A stretch of DNA of 45,754 bases from an uncultured Alphaproteobacteria bacterium (GTDB taxonomy: Bacteria; Pseudomonadota; Alphaproteobacteria; HIMB59): contig CABZOW010000006.1 of NCBI GenBank assembly GCA_902527525.1, positions 1 to 45,754 on the forward strand. The letters run 5' to 3'. Below, in pieces: positions 10,076 through 19,647 of the stretch (position 1 is its first letter; the number at the start of each line of letters is the position of its first letter). The translations under genes were made by a program, and so were the position numbers. The notes beneath the pieces were generated by a model. The model was not told where the DNA came from. It saw only the letters and a program-made list of their open reading frames with translations, and did not search any database.

Positions 10076-10968
10076 TACTTAAGTATATACTGTAAACAAG
10101 CCATTCTTAGATAAACTCCCATTTCAACTTGTTTTAAAATTAAAGATTTAGGGTAATTGTCTAAAACATCATCGCTAATTTCTATATTTCTATTAACAGG
10201 GCCTGGGTGCATCAAGTATGGCTTATTAACTAGGTGCTCATTTTGTAAACAAAATTCTTTTTTAAATGAATTCATCATATTCTTTGCATCCTTAGGAATT
10301 CTCTCCTTTTGAACTCTTAGCATCATTATGATATCTAGCTTTTTGAGAGAGTTAAGATTTTTATGAAAAATAATTTTATTATTAATTTTTTTTAAATCCT
10401 TCCTATTTAAAAAATAAGCAGGAGCAATTATATGTATTTCATATCCTAATTTAGAGAGAAGCTTAATATTTGAGTGAGCCACTCTGCTGTGTTTTATATC
10501 TCCACATATTCCAATTTTAATTTTTTTCTTCTTAAAGATTTCTCTTATAACGCTATAATCTAGAAGAGCTTGTGTAGGATGTTCATTAGTTCCATCTCCT
10601 GCGTTTATTACAGGTACCTTACCTCTCTTTCCTATTTCCATAGGTGAAAAATTATTTTTATCTCTTATTATTAATGCATCTGGTTTCATGCTAATCAAAG
10701 TATCCATTGTGTCCTTAAAAGACTCACCTTTAGACAAGGAACTTTTTTCAAAATTTATATTAATTGAATTATAGCCTAGATTTTTGGCAGCTAGCTCAAA
10801 ACTAATTGTTGTTCTTGTGGAAGGTTCTAAAAATAAGTTAAAAATATTTTTTGGTTTATTTGCTGAAATTCTTTTTTTTGAATTCTTAAATTTTATAGCT
10901 TTCTCAGCAATTGATTGAATATCTCTAGCTGACAGATCGTCTATTGAAGTGATTTTTCTATTTACCAC
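10075..10968 (-). CDS. pyrB: Aspartate carbamoyltransferase catalytic subunit
   Basis: FLEPSTRTTISFE, GDGTNEHPTQALLD, MHPGPVNRNIEI motifs. Confidence 0.96.
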   Translation of the reverse strand: MVNRKITSIDDLSARDIQSIAEKAIKFKNSKKRISANKPKNIFNLFLEPSTRTTISFELAAKNLGYNSININFEKSSLSKGESFKDTMDTLISMKPDALIIRDKNNFSPMEIGKRGKVPVINAGDGTNEHPTQALLDYSVIREIFKKKKIKIGICGDIKHSRVAHSNIKLLSKLGYEIHIIAPAYFLNRKDLKKINNKIIFHKNLNSLKKLDIIMMLRVQKERIPKDAKNMMNSFKKEFCLQNEHLVNKPYLMHPGPVNRNIEISDDVLDNYPKSLILKQVEMGVYLRMACLQYILK

Positions 10969-11404
10969 TAGTGGAGTTTCTATACAAAGTTAGAAAATCA
11001 TCAAGTATTAAACATGCACTCTTTTCATGAATATTTGTTTTTTCAGATTTTTTTATTGATTTATAGGGTTTACTGCTCAATCTTTCATCAATAAACAAAA
11101 TAGGGCAAGATACGATATTTTCTAAATTTTGTGAGAATTTTTCAACATTCTTAATCATGTCAGACAAAGAACCATCAAGATTATATGGCTTACCAATTAT
11201 GATGCCATGAATATTTTCATTAGTAATAATCTCACTAATATTTTCAAATAATAACTTCTCGCTTAATGTTCCATATGGAATAGAAATAATATTAGTTGGG
11301 TCACTTATTGCTATTCCTATATGTTTTAATCCAAAATCTATAGCAATAAATTTTTTGGTATAATTATTGCTTAGAAGAAAATCTGATATAGTATCGACGA
11401 CCAT
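10958..11404 (-). CDS. ruvX: YqgF/RuvX-family pre-16S rRNA nuclease / Holliday junction resolvase-like
   Basis: IAIDFGLKHIGIAISD, IIIGKPYNLDGS, DERLSS motifs. Confidence 0.9.
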   Translation of the reverse strand: MVVDTISDFLLSNNYTKKFIAIDFGLKHIGIAISDPTNIISIPYGTLSEKLLFENISEIITNENIHGIIIGKPYNLDGSLSDMIKNVEKFSQNLENIVSCPILFIDERLSSKPYKSIKKSEKTNIHEKSACLILDDFLTLYRNSTSGK

Positions 11405-11405
11405 T

Positions 11406-11687
11406 ATGAGTGAGATAGATATTAAAAGAATTTCTTATTTAGCAAAGCTAAAATTACCTCATGAAAAAGAGGAATTTTATTCCAATTCCTTAAAAGATAT
11501 AATAAAATGGGTAGACAATCTTAAAAAAATTGACACTAGTGAGACAGAACCCTTACACAATGTTACAGAAAAGACAGCATCAATTAGAAATGATGAAATA
11601 AACAAGAGTAATTCTGTCGACGACGTATTAAATAATGCTCCAGATAGAGCTCAGAATTTTTTTAAAGTTCCTAAAGTCGTTGAGTAA
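11406..11687 (+). CDS. gatC: Asp/Glu-tRNA(Asn/Gln) amidotransferase subunit C (ORF track starts at 11367; ATG 11406 preferred)
   Basis: MSEIDIKRISYLAKLKL...; upstream of gatA and gatB. Confidence 0.9.
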   Translation: MSEIDIKRISYLAKLKLPHEKEEFYSNSLKDIIKWVDNLKKIDTSETEPLHNVTEKTASIRNDEINKSNSVDDVLNNAPDRAQNFFKVPKVVE

Positions 11688-13133
11688 GTGAAAAATTCAA
11701 TTAGTCATATTAAAAATTCTCTAAGAGATAAAAAAATAAGTGTTGAAGAACTTTATGATGAGTTTTTAAAAAAAGCTAAATCAAGTAAAACTAACAGCTT
11801 TAACTTATTGTTGGATAAAGAAAATAATATTCTATCAATTAAAGAGTCTCAAAAAAGATATGAAAATGGAAATCCTTTACCTTTAGATGGAATTCCCCTA
11901 GGCATCAAAGATTTGTTTTGCACAAAGGGTATAAGAACCACGGCCTCATCTAAAATTCTTAGCAATTTTATTCCTAACTACGAATCTTTTGTAACGCAAA
12001 AACTATTAGATCACGGCTCAATTTTTATTGGAAAAAACAATTGTGATGAATTTGCAATGGGTTCCTCAAATGAGACAAGTTTTTTTGGCCCTGTCAAAAA
12101 TCCATGGAAAAATAAAAATATCCCAACTGATGATCTTGTACCTGGTGGATCTTCTGGTGGATCTGCTGCAGCTGTAGCTGAGGGTACTTGTGTCGCATCA
12201 ATGGGAACAGATACTGGTGGGTCAATAAGACAACCAGCAAGCTTATGTGGAATAGTTGGCCTAAAACCAACATTTGGATCCTGTTCTAGATGGGGAATTG
12301 TTGCTTTTGCTTCCAGTTTAGATCAGGCAGGCCCTCTCACTAACTCTGTTGAGGATGCTGCTCTAATTTTGAATTCGATAAACAAACATGACTTTAATGA
12401 CACTACAAGCTCAAACCATTTGAGAGAAGACTATGCTACTGGCATTAACGATAAATTAGATCAAAAAATTAAAATTGGTATTCCATCTGATTACCTTAAA
12501 GATGTTAGTGGAGATATTTTAAGTCAAATTGAAAATACAAAAAAAGCACTTGTTAAACATAATATAGAATTTGTAGATGTAGAGTTTAAGACTACTGAGT
12601 ATGCTCTTTCAACTTATTACATACTAGCACCAGCTGAAGCATCATCAAACTTAGCTAGATATGATGGAATACGCTATGGAGTAAGAGAAGACGGTAAAAG
12701 TCTCGACGATATTTATTTGAATTCTAGAACAAAAGGATTTGGAGATGAAGTTACTAGGAGAATACTCATAGGAGCTTATGTATTGTCAGCGGGTTATTAT
12801 GATGCTTACTATAGACAAGCTCAAAAAGTAAGACGTTTGATCAAAGATGATTTTCAAAGAATTTTTAATGATGTTGACTTTATATTAACACCTACGACAC
12901 CAAATGAGGCATTTAAGATAGGGGATAAACTCGATCCAATATCTATGTACAAGAATGACATTTATACAGTTCCTACAAGTCTTGCGGGCCTTCCTGGAAT
13001 ATCTATACCTTCGGGTTTGAGTTCAAATGGCCTCCCATTAGGTATCCAGTTTATAGGAAATTATTTTGAAGAAAAAAAACTATTGCAGATAGCTGCACTT
13101 GCAGAAAAGGAATTAAATTTCAATGAGCAATAA
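11688..13133 (+). CDS. gatA: Asp/Glu-tRNA(Asn/Gln) amidotransferase subunit A, GTG start
   Basis: Amidase signature GGSSGGSAAAVAEG, GTDTGGSIRQPASLCG. Confidence 0.97.
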   Translation: MKNSISHIKNSLRDKKISVEELYDEFLKKAKSSKTNSFNLLLDKENNILSIKESQKRYENGNPLPLDGIPLGIKDLFCTKGIRTTASSKILSNFIPNYESFVTQKLLDHGSIFIGKNNCDEFAMGSSNETSFFGPVKNPWKNKNIPTDDLVPGGSSGGSAAAVAEGTCVASMGTDTGGSIRQPASLCGIVGLKPTFGSCSRWGIVAFASSLDQAGPLTNSVEDAALILNSINKHDFNDTTSSNHLREDYATGINDKLDQKIKIGIPSDYLKDVSGDILSQIENTKKALVKHNIEFVDVEFKTTEYALSTYYILAPAEASSNLARYDGIRYGVREDGKSLDDIYLNSRTKGFGDEVTRRILIGAYVLSAGYYDAYYRQAQKVRRLIKDDFQRIFNDVDFILTPTTPNEAFKIGDKLDPISMYKNDIYTVPTSLAGLPGISIPSGLSSNGLPLGIQFIGNYFEEKKLLQIAALAEKELNFNEQ

Positions 13134-14559
13134 TTGGGAAATGGTTATTGGACTTGAAGTTCATGCTCAACTTAACACTTCATCTAAGTTATTTTCATCT
13201 TCACCAAATCAATTTGGATCTGAGCCAAATGAGAATGTAAATTTCATAGACTCTGGTATGCCTGGAATGCTTCCAGTTATTAATTTTGCTTGTATTGAAA
13301 TGGCAATAAAAACTGGCATTGCATTAAATTTTAACATCAATAAATATTCTGTATTTGAACGAAAAAATTACTTTTATCCAGATTTACCTCAAGGATATCA
13401 AATTAGTCAGTTTGAGTTCCCTATATTAACTGAGGGATTTATAAATATTGACAATGAAGGCAACCAAAAAAAAATTAGAATTGAAAGAGCTCATTTAGAG
13501 CAAGATGCAGGTAAAAGTATTCATGATATTGATCCAAAATTTAGTTTTATAGACCTTAACAGAGTAGGCACACCACTTTTGGAAATAGTTTCATATCCTG
13601 ATTTATCGTCAGCAGAGGAAGTGGTGAGTTACATGTCCTCATTAAGACAAGTGCTTATGTATATTGATGTATGTGATGGAAATATGCAAGAGGGCTCCTT
13701 GAGAGCTGATGTTAATTTGTCTGTTCGTAAAAAAGGCGGAGAGCTTGGCACTAGATGCGAAATTAAAAATTTAAACTCATTCAAATTTATAAGGCAAGCT
13801 ATTGAATATGAATTTAAAAGACAGATAGATGTTATTGAAAGTGGTGGTAAAATTGAGCAAAATACAATGTTATTTGATACAAGTACAGGTGAGACTAGAG
13901 CAATGAGAAGTAAAGAGTTTTCACATGATTACCGTTATTTTCCTGACCCTGATTTATTGCCGGTAAATTTAACTCAAGATCAAATCGATAAAGTAAAGAC
14001 ATCGGTTGGAGAATTACCTCAAGCTAAGTTAGATAAATTTATCAAAGATTATAATGTCGATAAAGATATTGCTAAAATTATCACTACTGAAAAGCAAAAT
14101 GCTATTTTATTTGAAAAAATGATTTCTGAAACAGATGTAAAACCAAAATTTATTGCAGCTTGGTTGGTCGGGGATATATTTGCTTTCATTAAAGAAAATA
14201 ATTTAGAGTTATCAAGTTTAAATGAAAAAACTAAAGATATTACCGATCTTCTTAAACTTGTTTCAGAGGACGTAATTTCAAATAAAGCTGGCAAAGAAAT
14301 TTTACCGAAAGTTTTAAATGGCCAAGGCAAACCATCTGATATTGTAAAAGAATTAGGTCTTGAGCAAGTGTCAGACTCGAGTGAATTAGAAAAAATTATT
14401 GATGAAACCCTAATAGGAGAAGAGGAAAATATTTTAAAATTTCAAGGTGGCTCTGATAGGGTTTTAGGATATTTTGTTGGTAAATGCTTAAAAGCAACAA
14501 AAGGAAAAGGTAATCCAAAATTAATTAATAAAATCTTACTTGAAAGACTCAAGAAGTAA
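13123..14559 (+). CDS. gatB: Asp/Glu-tRNA(Asn/Gln) amidotransferase subunit B
   Basis: WEMVIGLEVHAQL, KNYFYPDLPQGYQISQ, YRYFPDPDL motifs. Confidence 0.97.
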   Translation: MSNNWEMVIGLEVHAQLNTSSKLFSSSPNQFGSEPNENVNFIDSGMPGMLPVINFACIEMAIKTGIALNFNINKYSVFERKNYFYPDLPQGYQISQFEFPILTEGFINIDNEGNQKKIRIERAHLEQDAGKSIHDIDPKFSFIDLNRVGTPLLEIVSYPDLSSAEEVVSYMSSLRQVLMYIDVCDGNMQEGSLRADVNLSVRKKGGELGTRCEIKNLNSFKFIRQAIEYEFKRQIDVIESGGKIEQNTMLFDTSTGETRAMRSKEFSHDYRYFPDPDLLPVNLTQDQIDKVKTSVGELPQAKLDKFIKDYNVDKDIAKIITTEKQNAILFEKMISETDVKPKFIAAWLVGDIFAFIKENNLELSSLNEKTKDITDLLKLVSEDVISNKAGKEILPKVLNGQGKPSDIVKELGLEQVSDSSELEKIIDETLIGEEENILKFQGGSDRVLGYFVGKCLKATKGKGNPKLINKILLERLKK

Positions 14560-14586
14560 CTATGACTCAATGCCTATTTAAATTTT

Positions 14587-14606
14587 AGGAATGACAATTC
14601 TTTTTA
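14587..14606 (+). terminator. Weak stem-loop plus T-tract after gatB
   Basis: AGGAAT-GACA-ATTCTT followed by T-rich sequence; 6-bp stem including one G-U. Confidence 0.2.
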
Positions 14607-14635
14607 TTTGACTATATTTCGGCTACTTTTTTGGC

Positions 14636-14641
14636 TATAAA
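14636..14641 (+). promoter_or_regulatory. -10-like box for tRNA-Ser
   Basis: TATAAA 9 nt before the mature tRNA 5' end; poor -35 at standard spacing. Confidence 0.35.
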
Positions 14642-14650
14642 TATGCCTAA

Positions 14651-14742
14651 GGAGAGGTGGGTGAGTGGCTGAAACCAGCGGTTTGCTAAACCGCCGTACG
14701 ACGCAAGTTGTACCGAGGGTTCGAATCCCTCTCTCTCCGCCA
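14651..14742 (+). tRNA. tRNA-Ser (anticodon GCT), CCA encoded
   Basis: Acceptor GGAGAGG/TCTCTCC + G-CCA; anticodon arm GCGGTTTGCTAAACCGC; long variable arm; T-arm GAGGGTTCGAATCCCTC. Confidence 0.96.
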
Positions 14743-14786
14743 TAAAAAAAACCTATATATTTGTCTTAAAAGTAGTAAAAATAAGA

Positions 14787-15659
14787 ATGCTCAAAGGATC
14801 TATACCAGCAATAATTACACCTTTTTCAAATGGAGAGGTTGATTATGATTGTTTCGAACAGCTTTTAAAATGGCAAATTAAAAGTGGAATTTCTGGAGTC
14901 ACAGTTTGCGGAACTACTGGTGAGTCTCCAACACTCTCTCACGATGAACATATGCAATTAGTTGAATTTGCAATCAAAGTAGCTTCTAAAAAAATACCTG
15001 TAATAGCTGGGACGGGATCTAACTCCACTAAAGAGGCAATTGAATTTACCAAACACGCATATAAGGCAGGGGCAAACTACGGATTAGTTGTAACACCATA
15101 TTATAATAAGCCAAACCAAACAGGCCTTATAAATCATTTTAAAAAAATAGCAAAAGTATCACCTTTAAAGCAACTTATTTATAATATCCCTGGAAGATCA
15201 ATAGTAGATTTGTCTTTTGATAGCTTCAAACAACTTAATAAAATAACAAACATAGTTGGTATAAAGGATGCATCTAATGATATGTCCAGACCTTTGATAA
15301 TGAGAACTTTTATGAAAAAAGATTTTATTTATCTATCAGGTGAAGATGGAACAATAGCTGGATTTCTTGCTCAAGGTGGTCATGGTTGTATATCAGTTAC
15401 AGCTAATGTAGCACCAAAATTAACATCAATGCTGCACTATTATTGGCAAAAAAAGAATTATAAAGAATTTGATAAAGTAAACTTGAGGTTAGCATCTTTA
15501 TCAAAAATATTATTTGCTGAACCTAACCCTGCACCAGCAAAGTATGCACTTTCTATAATGGGTAAATGTAAAGCTGAAATTAGAGAACCTTTGTATGAAC
15601 TGAGTCCTGATACAAAAAAGCAAGTAAGAAAAATAATTAAAGATTTAAATTTTATCTAA
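14787..15659 (+). CDS. dapA: 4-hydroxy-tetrahydrodipicolinate synthase
   Basis: GSIPAIITPF, GTTGESPTLSHDEH, YNIPGRS, GIKDAS, SGEDG motifs. Confidence 0.95.
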   Translation: MLKGSIPAIITPFSNGEVDYDCFEQLLKWQIKSGISGVTVCGTTGESPTLSHDEHMQLVEFAIKVASKKIPVIAGTGSNSTKEAIEFTKHAYKAGANYGLVVTPYYNKPNQTGLINHFKKIAKVSPLKQLIYNIPGRSIVDLSFDSFKQLNKITNIVGIKDASNDMSRPLIMRTFMKKDFIYLSGEDGTIAGFLAQGGHGCISVTANVAPKLTSMLHYYWQKKNYKEFDKVNLRLASLSKILFAEPNPAPAKYALSIMGKCKAEIREPLYELSPDTKKQVRKIIKDLNFI

Positions 15660-16097
15660 TTGTCTATTCAAAATCGTAGAGCAAAATTTGATTATGAAAT
15701 AAAAGAGACTTACACAGCTGGTATTGTTCTTGAAAGCAATGAGGTCAAACCTTTAAGAAATGGGAAAGCTTCTATTCAATCAAGTTTTATAAACGAACAA
15801 AAAGGTGAAATTTATATTAATAACTTTGAAATTATCTCCAGAGATAAGAACTTCGACCTCAAAAAGAAAACTAGATCAATAAAAAAACTCTTATTAAATA
15901 AAAGAGAAATAAAAAAAATCCTTGGTTTGTTGACCACTAAAGGCTTCACAGCAGTTCCTATGGAGATATTTTTTAATGACAAAGGTCTTGCAAAGGTGAG
16001 ATTTGGAGTAGGAGTGGGTAAAAAGAAATATGACAAAAGAGAGACAATTAAGCAAAGGGAGTGGGACAGGAAAAAACAAAGAATTATAAAGAAATAA
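15660..16097 (+). CDS. smpB: SsrA-binding protein SmpB, TTG start
   Basis: [49 protein letters not shown]. Confidence 0.96.
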   Translation: MSIQNRRAKFDYEIKETYTAGIVLESNEVKPLRNGKASIQSSFINEQKGEIYINNFEIISRDKNFDLKKKTRSIKKLLLNKREIKKILGLLTTKGFTAVPMEIFFNDKGLAKVRFGVGVGKKKYDKRETIKQREWDRKKQRIIKK

Positions 16098-16105
16098 TAA
16101 TTCTC

Positions 16106-16134
16106 TTGTATTTTTAGCTACTTTTTCATATAAA
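16106..16134 (+). promoter_or_regulatory. Candidate sigma70-type promoter of rpoZ
   Basis: TTGTAT - 17 nt - TATAAA, ending 6 nt before the rpoZ ATG. Confidence 0.5.
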
Positions 16135-16140
16135 CCTCAC

Positions 16141-16407
16141 ATGGCAAGAGTTACAGTAGAAGATTGTACTAAAAACGTTGATAGTCTTTTTGACTTAGTA
16201 TTATTGGCTTCACATAGGGCTAAGGTCCTAAACGCCGGTAATGAGGCACAAGTTCCATTAGATAATGACAAAAGCACAGTAATAGCTCTAAGAGAAATAG
16301 CTGATGAGAAAATAAGTGTAGGGGATGTCAAAGAGGACATAATTAAAAGCTACCAACTGGTTCAGGAAAAAGAAGAAGAAAACGAAGATCATCTTCTTGA
16401 AGATTAA
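16141..16407 (+). CDS. rpoZ: RNA polymerase omega subunit
   Basis: [31 protein letters not shown]. Confidence 0.95.
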   Translation: MARVTVEDCTKNVDSLFDLVLLASHRAKVLNAGNEAQVPLDNDKSTVIALREIADEKISVGDVKEDIIKSYQLVQEKEEENEDHLLED

Positions 16408-16436
16408 AAGTTCAATTTAGTTTATTATTTTAGCTG

Positions 16437-18575
16437 ATGTTCCAAACCAGCTATTTCAACGATAGTTACAGCGATTTTAAGTCAGCATTACAATCCTATG
16501 ATAAAAACTTTAATGAGAATTTATTTGTTAAAGCAATAGAAGTAGCAGAAACATCCCATAAAGACCAATTCCGTGCCTCTGGAGACCCATACATAATACA
16601 TCCATACGAGGTTTGTAAGTCACTCATTGAACTAAAATTAGATACAGAGACAGTTATCACAGGCTTACTCCACGATGTAATTGAAGATACAAAATTTTCA
16701 AAATTAGAATTAAAAGAAAACTTTGGTCCTAGTATTACAAATTTAGTAGATGGCTTAACTAAAATTGATTTTTTAGAGGAAAAAAAAACAACAAGATCAG
16801 AAAAAGAGGCAGAGAATTTTAGAAAACTTCTTATCTCAACTGCAAAAGATATAAGAGTTTTAATTATTAAATTAGCAGATAGGTTGCACAACATAAAAAC
16901 AATTCATTATTTTAAAGATGTTGAAAAAAGAAAAAGAGTTAGTAATGAGACCTTACTAATTTACGCCCCCTTAGCTCAGAGACTAGGATTTGAAAATTGG
17001 AAGTCTATTTTAGAAAATATATCTTTTAAAAACCTTCATCCGGATATCTTTAGTAGAATTAACGATAAAATTGATAACACTTTTAAAAATTTAGAAGGCT
17101 CTTTTATTGAGCTTGAAAATTTAATGAAAGAATACTTAAGTAAGTCAGATATTGATGCAGAAATTCATTATAGAAAAAAAAATCCATATTCAATCTGGAA
17201 AAAAATAAATAAGAAAAATACAGACTTAAATTCTATTTCAGACATAGCTGCTGTCAGAATCATCACTAAATCAACAAGAGATTGCTATAAAGTATTAGGT
17301 ATAATTCATCGTAATTTCTCTGCAAAAGTGGGAAGAACTAAGGATTATATATCAAGCCCTAAACCTAATGGATACCGATCAATACACTCAGACCTTATTT
17401 TCCAAAAAAAAATATTTGAAGTGCAAATAAGATCAAGAGCAATGCATATGATAGCTGAAAATGGTATTGCTGCACACTGGAGATATAAATATTTAAATAA
17501 AGATAGTAGCAGCGAGGGGGTATATGCTTGGTTAAGGGATGCTGTTAATTATGTTGAAGAAAATGAACAACATTTAATTTTAAATAAAACTTCCCAGCAA
17601 TTTTTTGATGAGCAAATATATGTTTTTTCTCCAAAAGGTGAATTATTTACACTCCCTTTAGACTCTACCCCTGTTGATTTTGCTTATACAATCCATACAG
17701 ATATAGGAGATAGGTGTGCTGGTGCAATTGTAAATGGACAAGAGTTACCTTTAAACACAAAACTTGATAATGGAGATCAGGTTGAAATTATCTTAAATGA
17801 AAACACTACAATTTCCCCGTTATGGATTAGATTTGTAAAAAAAGAAAAAGTAAAAGAAAAAATTAGGTACTTTTTTAGATCAAAAAGAAGAAGAGAATTT
17901 GAAATTCTTGGAAAAGATATTTTAAACTATATAGCAAAATCTAAAAATATTATTTCTGATGATGGTATTTACGAAAAGATTTTAAGAAAGACTGACTTTA
18001 AATATAAAAATAAACTTTTTGAAAATGTTGGTAGAGGTTTTTTATCTAGAACAGAGCTTGATAAACTTTTTAAAGAAATGGAAAATAACATTGTCAAAAA
18101 AATTTTTCAATCTAAAGAAGATGAAGAGAAAGTAGATGTATTAAAATATGAAAATGGTATAGCTGTGAACTATGCAACTTGCTGCTCACCTATAAAAGGT
18201 GATAGCATTATATCTATAATGTCTTACGGTCGTGGCTTAGTTGTTCATAATACAATTTGCGATAGTTTGGGATATTATCATAAAGATAATTTCTATAAAT
18301 CAGAATGGGGAGAGGATGAAAACCAATCTGAATTTAACTCAAGAATAGAGATAATTATTAAAAATCAACCAGGTGCATTGTTTAGTATCACTTCAATTTT
18401 TGATAAACATGAGATTAATATTGAAAATATCCGAATCGCTAATAGAACTAAAAAAGTTTACACGTTCATAATCGATATAAGTATTGAAAGCTCAGATAAA
18501 TTAAAATTTGTTCTTGCCGAAATGAAAACTTTAAGCCAAGTTGAAAAAGTTAAAAGACAATCAGTAAGTTATTAA
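16437..18575 (+). CDS. Bifunctional (p)ppGpp synthetase/hydrolase, Rel/SpoT family
   Basis: HD domain (LLHDVIEDT), synthetase (KDYISSPKPNGYRSIHSDL), TGS and C-terminal ACT regions. Confidence 0.95.
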   Translation: MFQTSYFNDSYSDFKSALQSYDKNFNENLFVKAIEVAETSHKDQFRASGDPYIIHPYEVCKSLIELKLDTETVITGLLHDVIEDTKFSKLELKENFGPSITNLVDGLTKIDFLEEKKTTRSEKEAENFRKLLISTAKDIRVLIIKLADRLHNIKTIHYFKDVEKRKRVSNETLLIYAPLAQRLGFENWKSILENISFKNLHPDIFSRINDKIDNTFKNLEGSFIELENLMKEYLSKSDIDAEIHYRKKNPYSIWKKINKKNTDLNSISDIAAVRIITKSTRDCYKVLGIIHRNFSAKVGRTKDYISSPKPNGYRSIHSDLIFQKKIFEVQIRSRAMHMIAENGIAAHWRYKYLNKDSSSEGVYAWLRDAVNYVEENEQHLILNKTSQQFFDEQIYVFSPKGELFTLPLDSTPVDFAYTIHTDIGDRCAGAIVNGQELPLNTKLDNGDQVEIILNENTTISPLWIRFVKKEKVKEKIRYFFRSKRRREFEILGKDILNYIAKSKNIISDDGIYEKILRKTDFKYKNKLFENVGRGFLSRTELDKLFKEMENNIVKKIFQSKEDEEKVDVLKYENGIAVNYATCCSPIKGDSIISIMSYGRGLVVHNTICDSLGYYHKDNFYKSEWGEDENQSEFNSRIEIIIKNQPGALFSITSIFDKHEINIENIRIANRTKKVYTFIIDISIESSDKLKFVLAEMKTLSQVEKVKRQSVSY

Positions 18576-19282
18576 TGAAACTTGGAGTCAACATAGATCA
18601 TATTGCTACACTTCGTAACGCTAGGGGACAAAATAATCCAAATTTATTAAGAGCATTAAAAGTTTGTCATGATGCAAAAGTTGATACTTTAACCGTTCAC
18701 TTGAGAGAGGACAGAAGACATATAAAAGATCAAGATTTATTAGAATTAAAAAAAAATTCTAAAATTCCAATTAACCTTGAAATGGCTCTTACAGATGAAA
18801 TGATACAAATAGCTGATAAGATTAATCCTGAGTTTATTTGCTTGGTTCCTGAAAAAAGAAATGAAATCACTACAGAGGGTGGTTTAAATTTAAATAAAAT
18901 ATCTTATCCAAGATTAAAGAGGCTTCTAAAAATTTCTCAAAAAAAAAATATACAAATTAGTGCTTTTATAAATCCTACAAAAAAAATGATTACTTTAGCT
19001 AAAATTTTGGGTTTTGATACTGTTGAAATACATACAGGGCCTTTAGATAAAAAAATTATTAAAAAAAATATTATTAACAAAATAAACGAAATGATCGAGT
19101 ATGCTCACTCTAAGAAACTAATAGTTAATGTAGGGCATGGTTTAAATTTTAATAACATAAAATATATAAAAAAAAGAAGATATGTGGATACTGTTCACGT
19201 TGGTCATTTTATAATATCTGAAGCTATATTTATTTCACTAGTAAAAACTATCAAGACTTTCAGAGGTTTAATAAAAAAATGA
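18575..19282 (+). CDS. pdxJ: Pyridoxine 5'-phosphate synthase
   Basis: LGVNIDHIATLRNARG, HLREDRRHI, GHGLN, HVGHFIISEAIF. Confidence 0.96.
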   Translation: MKLGVNIDHIATLRNARGQNNPNLLRALKVCHDAKVDTLTVHLREDRRHIKDQDLLELKKNSKIPINLEMALTDEMIQIADKINPEFICLVPEKRNEITTEGGLNLNKISYPRLKRLLKISQKKNIQISAFINPTKKMITLAKILGFDTVEIHTGPLDKKIIKKNIINKINEMIEYAHSKKLIVNVGHGLNFNNIKYIKKRRYVDTVHVGHFIISEAIFISLVKTIKTFRGLIKK

Positions 19283-19647
19283 TAATCGGCCACGGAATAG
19301 ATTTAGTTGAGATAGATAGAGTAAGTAACATTTATGCAAAATATAAAGAAAACTTCATATCTAAATACTTCGTTAATGACCAATTAAAAAAAATTGACTC
19401 TAATTTATTAGCAAATAATTTTGCTATTAAAGAGGCCTTTTCAAAAAGTATTGGTCTAGGATTTAGATCTCCTTGTTATCCAAATAATATTGTTGTTAGC
19501 AGGGATACCTTAGGTAAACCAGTTATTTCTTTGAAAAATAAACTTGAAAATTATTTGAATGAAACTTTTGGAAAGTGTGTCATTCATGTTAGCCTCACAG
19601 ATACAAAGTTATATTCGATTGCGTCGGTAATTATTGAGCAAAATTAA
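19279..19647 (+). CDS. acpS: Holo-[acyl-carrier-protein] synthase
   Basis: MIIGHGIDLVEIDRV; FAIKEAFSKSIG. Confidence 0.94.
   Translation: MIIGHGIDLVEIDRVSNIYAKYKENFISKYFVNDQLKKIDSNLLANNFAIKEAFSKSIGLGFRSPCYPNNIVVSRDTLGKPVISLKNKLENYLNETFGKCVIHVSLTDTKLYSIASVIIEQN

Noticed and set aside
15812-16079. Two antisense ORFs in smpB (74 and 61 aa)
   Set aside because: Low-complexity Phe/Ser/Leu-rich shadow ORFs of a Lys-rich gene.
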